DNA from: Calliopum simillimum
Lineage: Eukaryota; Arthropoda; Insecta; Diptera; Lauxaniidae
DNA length: 64,000 bases
Reading direction: 5' to 3'
Assembly: GCA_951812925.1 (NCBI GenBank)
Contig: OX638369.1
Coordinates: forward strand, 15,219,329 to 15,283,328
Shown: positions 22,101-29,594 of the stretch, one piece after another
How positions within the stretch are numbered: the first letter of the stretch is position 1
How the letters are laid out: each line of letters starts with the position of its first letter
The notes under the pieces: model-generated
Told to the model about the DNA's origin: nothing
Database searches by the model: none
The model's input: the letters and a program-made list of their open reading frames with translations, nothing else
Made by a program: the position numbers and the translations under genes

Positions 22101-23970
22101 ATACAATGCTAAACTGGTCAAATAAGGTTCCACTTGACAAAAATGTTCGACATCAGCAGCAGCATTGCTATTACTTGCACTATCTGTTGCGGTTGGACAT
22201 TGTAAACGAAATTTTAAGCTTTTGCAAGCGATAAAAATACGTTTTCCAAATTGTTCACGATATTGATCAACATTGTCAGCAGCAACAGTTGCTCGAATTG
22301 GTGATTGATAGCAAGCAAATACTCTGCTACGATGCTCACGTCGTGCTTGTGCTATTGAGATATCCGTTTCACGTCCATATTTAATCAGCTGCGGATTCAT
22401 CGATTGATCAAGTCCTTTCAAAGTTCCAAACATAATTGTACTTGGGCTTGGTGGTGGTGCACGTTCCAGCGAAGCGACACGTTTATCCTCTTGTATTTTA
22501 TTCTGCTGTAAAACAGATAAAAGCTTACTTAGCCAGTCTTTAAGTTCTTCATCATTTTCAGCAGCCAATGTAAATGATTTGTGACCGGCTGTCATGCGTA
22601 GCTCAAAGCAAAAGCGTCCGCGTTTGGGATTCTAAAAGAAAGCAAGAAATAAGTACCTTATGTTAGTATATTAAATTATCAAATAACCTGCACAACTTCT
22701 GTACAAAAATCCATCACAATTGTAGCTTTGGCTTCACCCTGCTTTTCATCTTTGTGCAATTCAAGAATGTAAGTGCCATCGACTTCTTGACGCAAATAGC
22801 AATACCTGAGGGATGAAACAACGTAAATTTTAATTCATAATGAAAAAGGAAATAACAACAAACCTCCTTTTGAAGGATTTATTGCCTATATTGGCAAACA
22901 TACGATCCGAGCCGGAATCGGGACCCTTTAACAAATATCCCTGTTTTGTTATAGAATCAGCTTGTGAACGCGTCATTAGCTCATCAATAAGATCCTGATC
23001 AGCATCGATTTCATAAACTTCCTCTTTAAGAACTTCCGGAGGTGTTATCCTAAAAAGTGAAATAAGCATAGTTCTTAGTAAGTGATTCCTCTCCAAGCTA
23101 AATATTATTACTTTGGTAAATCATGACAAGTGCCACCATATGCGCTATACTTGTAGTGTATTAAATGATTTTTGGCACGATACGTATATAATGCTTGTCG
23201 TGTAAAACGCGTACATTCAGCGCGTGTAGTTAACGTTGTGCCGCCGCCACTACCATCATTTTCATCAACGCCACCATCCTGTTGTGCTGCTGTGCTAATA
23301 CTGTGTGATTTTAGTGTAGAAGTTGAAGACGATGAAGAAGACGTTACATGTCCACCACCAATCGATCCTGTGGCAGATAATGCTGATTCATAGGAATCAT
23401 GAGATGTTGTAGGTGATTTAACTGTAGTAGTAGTGTTCCTTTGATTTCCATTAATGCTGCTGACAGCGGCTACAAATGATGTTTGAGAAGATTTGCGTGA
23501 TTGTGTTGTAGATGATTTTGATTGACTAGTGATGGATTGATTACTAAGCTGACGTTGCGCTGATTTTGGACTAGTGTGGCGACTGCTTTGTCGACTGCTA
23601 GCCGCTGTACTATTGTTATTGGCAGTTGCTATCGCCGTTGATGACGATGAGGAAGATGATGAGGATGAATGACCATTGCTGCTACCATGCAATGGACAAA
23701 TAATGGCTTCATTTGGCGGATCAAAACGATCTGTAATGGATTTATTATTTGTGCGTACTTTTCGTGGCATAATAATCTCCTGTAAAATTAAAGAAAGAGA
23801 AAAAATGTCAAAGTTTTATACTTTTCAATGAAGTTCCATACAAACAAACTTACCGAAACATCATCATTTGGGTATATAAGCAATTCTCGCTGTGGATCAT
23901 TTTGTATCAGGATTTTATTTTTGGCTATAAAACTTTCAAAATCAATTGGTTCCACAACCAGGGGTTTGTT
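10035..23970 (-). CDS. Zir: Zizimin-related DOCK-family Rho GEF (partial gene, 10 exons)
   Basis: DOCK-D (zizimin) guanine-nucleotide exchange factor; relatives DOCK9/10/11 activate Cdc42, some also Rac, at membranes. Exons: 23970-23854, 23779-23112, 23049-22864, 22805-22688, 22631-21443, 21375-21125, 21049-20714, 14187-12709, 11867-10254, 10181-10035. All have AG/GT borders and the phases join without a stop, giving 6105 bp or 2035 residues. Order: DOCK N-terminal region (about 1-260, with a Ser-rich insert), PH domain (about 295-405), DHR1/C2 (about 785-950), helical repeats, and the first part of DHR2. The family is about 2000-2200 residues, so roughly 30-40 N-terminal residues and the catalytic end of DHR2 are missing. 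Most introns are 56-75 bp; those of 841 bp, 6.5 kb and over 10 kb are filled with repeats, tRNA genes and an antisense gene. From family knowledge, Drosophila Zir acts in haemocyte immunity through Rac2/Cdc42. The family assignment is firm; the splice sites are read by eye. Confidence 0.93.
10254..11867 (-). CDS. Zir: Zir exon: helical region and start of DHR2
   Basis: 1614 bp, 538 codons, phase 0, with acceptor CTTCACAG. It contains [35 protein letters not shown] helices, [16 protein letters not shown] and the DHR2 lobe A start ([14 protein letters not shown]). It ends [11 protein letters not shown] at a GTAAGT donor. DHR2 is the GEF module. Confidence 0.93.
11949..12674. mobile_element. 726 bp MITE (GGAAATAACGCCC family), TA target duplication
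   Basis: Termini GGAAATAACGCCCAA and TTGGGCGTTATTTCC are perfect inverted repeats flanked by TA (11947-11948 and 12675-12676). The interior is made almost entirely of alternating forms of AATAACGCCCAAA and TTTGGGCGTTATTT, so the whole element can fold on itself. It fills most of an 841 bp Zir intron, ending 33 bp inside the 5' splice site. Confidence 0.8.
12709..14187 (-). CDS. Zir: Zir exon: helical middle region
   Basis: 1479 bp, 493 codons, phase 0. It begins [11 protein letters not shown], joining the DHR1 exon, and runs through conserved DOCK9 blocks such as [43 protein letters not shown] and [12 protein letters not shown]. The last 80 residues are variable and Ser/Asn-rich. The real exon ends in SDSQ at a GTAGAC donor; the apparent extension of five codons to a stop is intronic. 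Confidence 0.93.
14567..15715. mobile_element. DNA element with GTGTCCYATAATTCACGCAA ends, hosting a DINE-1
   Basis: The left end at 14567 and the right end at 15715 are inverted repeats over about 28 bp (GTGTCCTATAATTCACGCAA / TTGCGTGAATTATGGGACAC). A DINE-1 copy occupies 14822-15650, so the host element itself is only about 320 bp. Related partial copies lie around 6400-6780. Confidence 0.55.
14822..15650 (-). mobile_element. DINE-1-like Helentron-associated element with tandem repeats (copy A)
   Basis: Read on the minus strand it has the DINE-1/HINE plan. The 5' end is TATACCCTACACCCAGGGTA, followed by the typical stretch with CTTGATCAGCGTCA and GTCCGTCTGTC. A (GGCT)n microsatellite comes next (15468-15516), then three 142-143 bp tandem monomers carrying GGGCGTGGCACCTCCCATAT. 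The 3' part has subterminal GTGTAGGGTATTTA, the hairpin TTTTGGCCAGGCCAAAA and the end TTACTAG. No protein is encoded; mobilisation would need a Helentron replicase in trans. Confidence 0.85.
15885..16022 (+). promoter_or_regulatory. Duplicated upstream region of tRNA-Trp copy 1
   Basis: Shares the spaced words TTAACAGAATA, AACAGACAAATA and TATTTRAAAC with the 120 bp upstream of copy 3 (20410-20539). It could hold 5' pol III modulatory sequence or simply be part of the duplicated unit. Confidence 0.45.
16023..16094 (+). tRNA. tRNA-Trp (CCA), copy 1
   Basis: 72 nt with a complete cloverleaf. The acceptor stem GACTCCG pairs with CGGGGTC (one T-G pair), the anticodon stem is TCTGA/TCAGA, and the loop CTCCAGA has anticodon CCA. 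Internal promoters are visible: A box TGGCGCAACGG and B box GTTCAAATCA. A ten-T terminator for RNA polymerase III is at 16106-16115. There is no intron. It is identical to the two copies downstream and lies antisense within a Zir intron. Confidence 0.97.
16197..16833. mobile_element. MITE, about 637 bp, 38 bp TIRs
   Basis: GGGTGTATCGCATTAGGTTA at the left and its inverted counterpart TAACCTAAAGCGATACATCC at the right continue for about 38 bp. No coding content. It is inserted in the tRNA-Trp duplication unit, directly beside the palindrome at 16837. Confidence 0.7.
16837..18711. mobile_element. 1.9 kb foldback palindrome
   Basis: Outer ends ATATGAATGGGTTT and AAACCCATTCATAT. The left arm (16837 to about 17650) is matched almost throughout by the inverted right arm (about 17795-18711), including GGAATAAGTCCA words, a CAACAA/TTGTTG tract and GGACCTACTTTCGGAGATAT. 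The spacer of about 145 bp is ACAACAATAA-rich. There is no ORF. A foldback-type transposon or a recent inverted duplication fits; a transcript would form a hairpin of more than 800 bp. Confidence 0.8.
18713..18900. repeat. Duplicated block downstream of tRNA-Trp copy 1
   Basis: The sequence from GAGAAAAATTT through GCACGGATCTAGTTTCG to GATCCGGATA recurs at 19388-19560 downstream of copy 2 with about 80 percent identity by eye. This marks the tandem duplication that multiplied the tRNA gene. The partner unit was later split by the insertions at 16197-18711. Confidence 0.6.
19148..19219 (+). tRNA. tRNA-Trp (CCA), copy 2
   Basis: Identical 72 nt to copy 1, with intact A and B boxes and a T6 terminator at 19231-19236. 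The 10 or so bases before the gene (TATTTGAAACgcag type) and the downstream sequence resemble those of copy 1, so the array arose by local tandem duplication. Confidence 0.97.
19388..19565. repeat. Duplicated block downstream of tRNA-Trp copy 2
   Basis: Partner of the block at 18713-18900. It lies directly after the T-rich downstream region of tRNA copy 2, without intervening MITEs. Confidence 0.6.
19566..19890. other. Unclassified, more GC-rich fragment in the tRNA array
   Basis: Less AT-rich than its surroundings. The plus strand reads about 50 codons without a stop (19640-19800; [14 protein letters not shown] type sequence) before degenerating. It may be a relic of a retrotransposon or another coding sequence; no family was recognised. 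Confidence 0.3.
20121..20378. mobile_element. 258 bp MITE, TA target duplication
   Basis: TGAGGAGTTTTTTTTCAAAA at the left and TTTTGAAAAAAAAACTCCTCA at the right form inverted repeats of about 60 bp, extending through GGGCTTATAACCAAAACGAGGCAAAAGTA. Flanked by TA. Confidence 0.75.
20540..20611 (+). tRNA. tRNA-Trp (CCA), copy 3
   Basis: Identical 72 nt to copies 1 and 2, with a T8 terminator at 20624-20631. Its upstream 120 bp (TTAACAGAATA..., GTTAACAGACAAATA) is homologous to the upstream region of copy 1. It ends 100 bp from the Zir DHR1 exon, which is on the opposite strand. Confidence 0.97.
20714..21049 (-). CDS. Zir: Zir exon: second half of DHR1
   Basis: 336 bp, 112 codons, phase 0. It begins [10 protein letters not shown] and contains [28 protein letters not shown] and IGYAWLPLL, all hallmarks of DHR1 in zizimins. 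It ends LGLGKG at a GTAAGC donor that opens the 6.5 kb intron containing the tRNA genes. Confidence 0.93.
21125..21375 (-). CDS. Zir: Zir exon: first half of DHR1 (C2-like)
   Basis: 251 bp, phase 1 to phase 0. It encodes a C2-type strand pattern ([11 protein letters not shown], then [14 protein letters not shown]), the start of DHR1, the phosphoinositide-binding domain of DOCK proteins. Acceptor ATTATAG; donor GTTGTG. Confidence 0.9.
21443..22631 (-). CDS. Zir: Zir exon: end of PH domain and linker to DHR1
   Basis: 1189 bp, phase 0 to phase 1. It opens with [12 protein letters not shown] and a DWLSKL helix, the end of the PH domain. A long linker follows, with conserved short blocks seen in zizimins ([18 protein letters not shown]). 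The exon then leads towards DHR1. An Ala/Ser/Asn-rich stretch near the middle is less conserved. Acceptor TTTTAG; donor GTTTGT. Confidence 0.91.
22688..22805 (-). CDS. Zir: Zir exon: central PH strands
   Basis: 118 bp, missing from a simple long-ORF scan. Acceptor CCCTCAG, donor GTTATT. It translates in phase to [20 protein letters not shown] followed by [10 protein letters not shown], matching the middle strands of the DOCK9-type PH domain. It supplies the link between the flanking exons. Confidence 0.88.
22864..23049 (-). CDS. Zir: Zir exon: start of PH domain
   Basis: 186 bp, with acceptor TTTTTAG and donor GTTTGT. It encodes an acidic linker ([10 protein letters not shown]) and then the first PH strands, [10 protein letters not shown] and KSFKRR, which are typical of the zizimin PH domain. 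The PH domain is expected to bind phosphoinositides and recruit the protein to membranes. Phase 2 at its end joins the next exon. Confidence 0.9.
23112..23779 (-). CDS. Zir: Zir exon: Ser/Thr-rich insert in N-terminal region
   Basis: 668 bp, phase 0 to phase 2, with acceptor TTTTACAG and donor GTAATA. The start and the end (TECxxF...[12 protein letters not shown]...LPK type sequence) match the conserved DOCK9 N-terminal region. Between them lie about 150 residues of Ser, Thr, Asn, Gln and Gly, including a run of ten Ser, which vertebrate relatives lack. The insert looks disordered and phosphorylatable. The apparent TAA after the last Lys is intronic: splicing inside the Lys codon restores frame with the next exon. 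Confidence 0.88.
23854..23970 (-). CDS. Zir: Zir exon: conserved DOCK N-terminal segment
   Basis: 39 codons, phase 0 at both ends. It follows a TTTGCAG acceptor and ends at a GTAAGT donor. It begins with [12 protein letters not shown], which matches the K-P-x-x-x-E-P-x-D-x-E signature near the N-terminus of DOCK9-type proteins. Residues before the signature (normally a short basic stretch) must come from an exon to the right; none was recognised. Confidence 0.9.
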
Positions 23971-24000
23971 CTGCAAATGAAAAAACAATAGCGTTAGATT

Positions 24001-24705
24001 ATATTTTTAGATATTAGTAGCACTTTTATCATGCTTGAGTTTTATTTTTTGTAATACATATTCATCATTTCAACGCAAATCAGCGCTCAGTAGCGCACTT
24101 TGAAAATTCGGTGGCTCATATTTTTCATTTCACTGCTTTACAAATCTAATGATACAGTTTTGTTTGGGGTTCTTTGGTTATCAAAAATGGAAATTTCCAG
24201 GTTCATAGGTGTACGAAAACATATTAAAAAGCATGTCAATTTAAGGGTCCATTACCATTTTTTGTACATTTTCATTTTTTACAGATTTTTTTCAACTTTG
24301 GAGTAGTATAACTTTTTAAAGGTTAAATATTTTAAAATATTGTGACAATTTATTCTTCCCAATTAAATTTTTTGGACTAATTCAGAGATAACTCCTGGTT
24401 GGCAAAAGCTGGCAGCTCTTCCCAAATGCACTATAACTGCCATGTCCCGCCAGTAGAACAATTTTCCACTTCCCAAATAACGCTTTAGGAAATAACGTCA
24501 GAAAATTTTTAAGAAATCGATACATCCGACGAATAATTTGGTAACTCAAGTTACCAGCTTTTTTCGAAATCTGCGCATTAGGCTCGATTTTGTGTCAATT
24601 TTTGGTACCTCTGGCTTAAAATTTGAAGGGATGAGAGCTATTTTTGAAGTTACAACCTAAATTTATTTTATATAGGATTTCATACAAATAAAAAAAAAAT
24701 TATCA
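24001..24705. other. 5' side of the identified Zir exons, non-coding
   Basis: AT-rich, with no exon of Zir recognised. Words of the GGAAATAACGYC repeat occur at 24475-24505. Confidence 0.4.
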
Positions 24706-24715
24706 TTACTAAAAA

Positions 24716-25620
24716 CTAGTAAGGGTGTAACCTTTGGCCTGACCCAACATTAAATACCCTACACCGCAGTATTTTGAAAATTGTTCTTATATGGAAGGTG
24801 CCACGCCCTCTTGTCAGAGTTCGTCTAGTTTTAGCTCAGAGCGTACTTTATCGTCCTTAGTATTCGAGTGAAATTTAGTTGAATTATCTCAAAAAACTCA
24901 TTCAGTAAAGCATTTTGAAACTTTTGCTTATATGGGAGGTGCCACGCACTCTCGTCCGAATTCGCCCAGTTTTTGCTCAGAGCTTGCATTTATAGTCCTT
25001 AGTGTCTGAGTGAAATTCGATTGGATTATCTCAAAAAACGTTTTCAGTATAGCGTTTTGAAGCTTTTGCTTATATGGGAGGTGCCACGCCCTCTTGTCTG
25101 ATTTCATCCAGTATTTGTTGGGAGCTTGCATTTATAGTCCGTAGTGTTTGAGTATAATTTAGTTCGATTATCTTAAAAAAAACTTTCAGTATAGCGTTTT
25201 GAAGCATTTGCTTATATGGGAGGTGCCACGCCCTCTTGTCCGAATTCGCTCAGTTTTTTTTCAGAGCTTGTGTTTACAGTTCGTAGTATTTATGTGTATT
25301 TTGGAAGCATTGTCGTGAAAAATACTCCAAAAGTTGCATTTTCAATATATTTTTTGTATGGGCGGTAGGCGTGTCCGTTGACCGATTTCACTCATTTTCA
25401 ATCCCACGAGCTAACTTTGAAAACCAAATTTCATTGAATTATCTTGCTCAGTTCAAAAAAATTATTTCTACGCACACCCAGCCAGACAGACGGAAATAGC
25501 TATATCGACTAAGCAGGTGACGCTGATTAAGAATATATATACTTTTCTATATCTACCACGCCTCCTTCTCTGCGTTACAAATGGAAGGACAAAGTGAATA
25601 TACCCTGGGTGTAGGGTATA
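24716..25620 (-). mobile_element. DINE-1-like element with tandem repeats (copy B)
   Basis: Same plan as copy A: four monomers at an exact 142 bp spacing (starts near 24784, 24926, 25068, 25210), then the GTCTGTCTGGCTGG stretch and the 5' end GGTATATTCACTTTGTCC/TATACCCTACACCC. The microsatellite is reduced to one or two units. The hairpin is TTTTGGCC...GGCCTGACCC (imperfect). Confidence 0.83.
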
Positions 25621-25659
25621 ACTACGGTTTTTGAGTTACCAACTTATACGTTGGACGTA

Positions 25660-26130
25660 TCAAAATAAAGCCAAAAAAATCTCGATACAAAATTCTGGAG
25701 TTATTTCCATTTTCTGGCGTTTTTTTTTTTTTTTTTTCGAAAGATATTTATTTATTTCAAAAAGTTATGTGGCTTACAAAAAGGAAATAATGCCAGAAAA
25801 TCTTTTGAAAATAAAGTTAGAAATTTTCTGGCATTTATAATTGGAACTAAAGTCAAAAATTAAATGGGATATAATGTCATAGGAAACAACGCCATAGGAA
25901 ATAACGGCAAAAAAAAAAAATTTTCCAAATAAAGCCAGAAAAAAATTCATACAAAAATCTGGTGTTATTTCCAAAAGAAAAAATTTGGAGTTGTTTCTTT
26001 TTTGTAAACCAAATTTTGGAAATAAACCATAATTTTTGGAAATAAAATCAAACACTTTTCTGGCGTTTTTTCCAAAAATTATGGTTTATTTCTAAAATTT
26101 GGCTTACAAAAAAGAAACAACTCGAAAATA
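25660..26130. repeat. Variant repeat, GGAAATAACGCCAGAAA type
   Basis: Same architecture as the ATAACGCCC family, but the core is AATAACGCCAGAAAA/TTTTCTGGCGTTATTT. Similar words at 24475-24505 on the far side of the DINE-1 copy at 24716-25620 suggest one element split by that insertion. Confidence 0.55.
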
Positions 26131-26135
26131 ACTGT

Positions 26136-27820
26136 TAGGAGGTCCTCTCTTCAGGGATGCCACTACAAATGAAGCTTAATTTAGCTCTAAGCAATAAAAT
26201 GTATTTTTTTATAGAAATGTTTTTAAACTAAATTAAAATAATTAAATAAAAAGAAAAATAATAATAAATATGTAATTACATAAAAAAAAACTTCTGACAT
26301 TTAATGGTTATTCGCAAAAAATCGATGGAGCTGCCCATTTCCAATTTTATAATTTTCGCAAAAACTAAAGCAAAACTGACGTCACGATTTATTTTAATTT
26401 CCAGAGCTTGCAAAGTTCATACCAAGGCCACCCACAAAAAATTGTTAAAGGTTGGGTTTCTTTTATTAATGTCATTTGCCAACATCGCGAAAAATAACGT
26501 AATTTATATGCCAAAGACAGGAAAGGGTAAATACATCAGAATAAAAGAAATATCGAGTAAACAATACCAAAACACATTTTGACCTTTAGCCAAGGAAAAC
26601 TTTATGCAAGTGGTGTGAAATTTAATTTTATATAGACACATGAAGTTAATTTAATTAAATACATAAAAAATATTTTGAAATTAATTCAGCAAAAAGTATT
26701 AGATATGGGTGAATCTCCAAAAAATGTACCAAAACATGCCTTATTTTGTTCCCACAGGGTGAGTCAAGATAGCTATGCAAACGCTGATTTCATTAGTCTT
26801 ACAGGGAATGTAATAGTAAAACGGCATATTTATGCCAAATGTGTTATGCAGTATGGCCTCTGTAGATCGGTTACTGCAATAAACCAACTGATTTTTCAAT
26901 AAACAAAATTTTTCAAAGACATTTCATCAATCTACATACCGAAGATATGTTTTTGTTTTTCGAACGCACTAAAATAACAACACTTAAACAACATTTCCAA
27001 TGCATCATCATCATCACCATCATCAACATCATCATCTGATTAGCAGACGTTTTTACTACGCAATCTAAGCAAGAACAAACCGAACAAAAACCGAACAGAA
27101 AAAACAAAAAAATGATTTCAAAAACAGATACCAGAAGTCAGCGTAATATCGGTCAAGGTTATTCAACAGAAGCAAACGCCGCAAGAGTATATTGTATTTC
27201 AAAAAAAAAAAAAAAAAAAAAAAGAATGTTAAATATTTTTATGATGAAAAAAAGGGCGTCTTCAAAGCATTATTGAATAGGGCACATTTAATTTTAAGTG
27301 GAAATTTTCAAATTCTCTTGTGCATTAAAGCTTTTGTATTTTAACAAAGTAGAAATTAAATTTATACGTTAGAAAACATCATCTAATTTTAAATTTCATA
27401 AATCTTTCGAGGCATAACACACAAAGAAATGCATGTTATAGGCAGCTGAAACAACGACATCTATAAGATGCCCATTTAATGCACTTTTACTGACGCCTTA
27501 CAGTGGAGTTGTATAAAATATGGCTTTATAGATTGTGTTGAAAACACCATCTTTTGTTTTAAGAAATTTATGTTTTTTTCTATTTTGTGTGCTATAAATT
27601 ATTTACTTTAAGAGGTTATCTACGGAATGCACGCACATTGCGTTAAGTAAAAAATGATGCTTTGTAATGCATTTCGTCTAGAGTGTTTAATAGTTGGCTT
27701 TTAAAGAAAATTTATAACAATTTATCAAAAATTTATTTTCTTTTAATAGTGCAGAAAGAAAGTTGATAGTTGTTTTGAAAGATTTAATTGAAAAATCACC
27801 CAAATATATCGTCGTGTCAC
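26136..27820. other. Unassigned AT-rich DNA
   Basis: No gene supported. There is an (ATC)n simple repeat at 26998-27037 and a poly-A tract near 27199-27222. Short ORFs at 26304 and 26675 lack recognisable domains and ordinary codon bias. Confidence 0.4.
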
Positions 27821-29594
27821 TTGTAAACTATCCTAGCTCAAAAATCGCATTTTTCAAATTTCTTGCTTTATTACATTACACCATCAGGAGAATCTTGTGA
27901 CAAAAATTCACGGTCCTAGCTTTAACGGAAATACTGAAAACGGTCGTAGCAAATTATCCTATCTACAAAATATTTGAAAATGTTCATTGTTCCTATCTCA
28001 ACATAGGATAGTTTACAATTAATTTTCTGTCATTTGATTTAATAGTTTGCAGCTGGCAGCGAGTAAAAATTACCTTAATGAAGCTGAAGGCTAAATTGAA
28101 TTCAAAGGAAAAGGGTCGAAAATAAAATTTTAAAACTATCAGGAACGTTCCCAACACCCCGCAGACGTTTTGAACCCATTTAAAAAAAAAAAAAAACAAA
28201 TTACTGTTGCATTCGGAGAGGTTGAAGAAAAATTATTGAAACTGTCAGGGATGTCCCCGAACCTTCTTAGGAGTTTTGGTCCTATTTTTCAAAAACATTT
28301 TATTGACCATTTGATTGTGAGAGAGAGTTTGGGACGAAAACTCCTAAGGAGGGTCGGGGACACTCCTGACAGTTTTCAAAATTTGTCTGCAACCTCTCCC
28401 TATTCATTGGTGCAGTAAATTTTTTTTTAAATGGGACCAAAACTTGTAAGAGGGGTCGGGGAAAAACTCTTAAAAAATTGTTCTTCAACCTTTAACTTCG
28501 CCATATCAAGTAGGATGATAAAATTTTTTTGGAAAACGGGACACCTCTGACAATTTGAAAAATTTTCCTTCAACTTCTCCCTATGAGCTGGTGCAATTAA
28601 ATATTTTTCAGAAATGGGACTAAAACTCCTATGAATGGTGTCGAGGACATCCCGGACAGTTTTCAAAATATTTATTCGACCTTTCGCTATCGATTGGAGC
28701 CATACAATTTTTTTTAAATGGGACACCTCTTCAAAAAAATTTTCTTCAATCTCGCCATATCGACTACGACAATAAATTTTTTTTTTTTGAAAAACGGGAC
28801 ATCACTGACAGTCTCAAAAATTATTCTTCAACCTCTCACCATCGACTGGTGCAGTAAACATTTTTTGAAAAGTGAATCAAACGGCTAAACGAGACCGGAG
28901 ACCCTCCAGACAGTTTCCAAAATTTCTCTTCCGACTTTCCTTATCAATTGGAGCAATACAATTTTTTTGAAATTCATTAAAATTGAAAGGTCGGGCACCG
29001 CTTATATACCACATTTTTTTTTTGGCCTTTTACCATCGATTGATGTAGAAAATTTATTTACAAAAATGGGCCTAAAACCACTAAAAGGCATCGGGGACAT
29101 TTCTAATAATTTCCAAAATTTTTCTTTAATGATTCCCATAAACAATTCACAATTTCATAAAAATGGACGTAAAACTAATGTAAGGGTTCGGGGACGACCC
29201 TAATAGTTTCGAAAACTTATTTTCGACCTATTCCAATCATAGTCATTTTCGTCCCAAGCGTTTTGAAGAGCAAATTCTTGTTTTCAGCCTGCCTGTCGAA
29301 TCTTTTGAAACAAAAATTCATTGTAAACTATCCTTTCTTTGCTCAAACTTGAGATAGGATAGTTAACACTTCAATTTTTTGAAAAAATCAAAAATTTGCA
29401 TACAAAACGAAAAAAATACCTATCTTTTACAAGTTCATTTATTTCTTAAGTTAATGGTACTTGGTTAAAAAAGCAATGCATTCTAAAAAAGAGCCCTTAT
29501 TAGAAGATTATTCGGACATTATTTGCAAAATCAAGCTAGAATCATTTTTTTTGTTCTCCTAAAAAGTAGGATAAATGAGATAGGATAGTTTAAA
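27821..29594. mobile_element. Composite repeat bounded by TTGTAAACTATCCTA ends
   Basis: TTGTAAACTATCCTAGCTC at 27821 and its inverted form at 28003-28021 bound a 200 bp unit. The same words at 29328-29375 and 29575-29594 bound a second one. Between them, 28170-29240 is a degenerate tandem array of roughly 90-110 bp monomers with GGGACNAAAACTCCTAAGAG, GGTCGGGGACATCCCTGACAG and TCAACCTCTCCCTATCGA words. No coding capacity. Confidence 0.6.
28170..29240. repeat. Degenerate satellite-like array
   Basis: About ten diverged monomers. Anchors include GGGAC...AAACTCCTAAGG at 28330, 28433, 28616, 29068 and 29164, each followed by GTCGGGGAC and CTGACAGTTTTCAAAAT. Spacing is irregular, so the array is old or built from two monomer types. 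Confidence 0.6.

Noticed and set aside
26304..26902. Two plus-strand open frames of 92 and 75 codons
   Set aside because: No recognisable domain or homology pattern; AT-rich flanks without gene signals.
26998..27037. (ATC)n tract as part of a Met-rich coding exon on the minus strand
   Set aside because: A simple microsatellite with no conserved flanking coding sequence.
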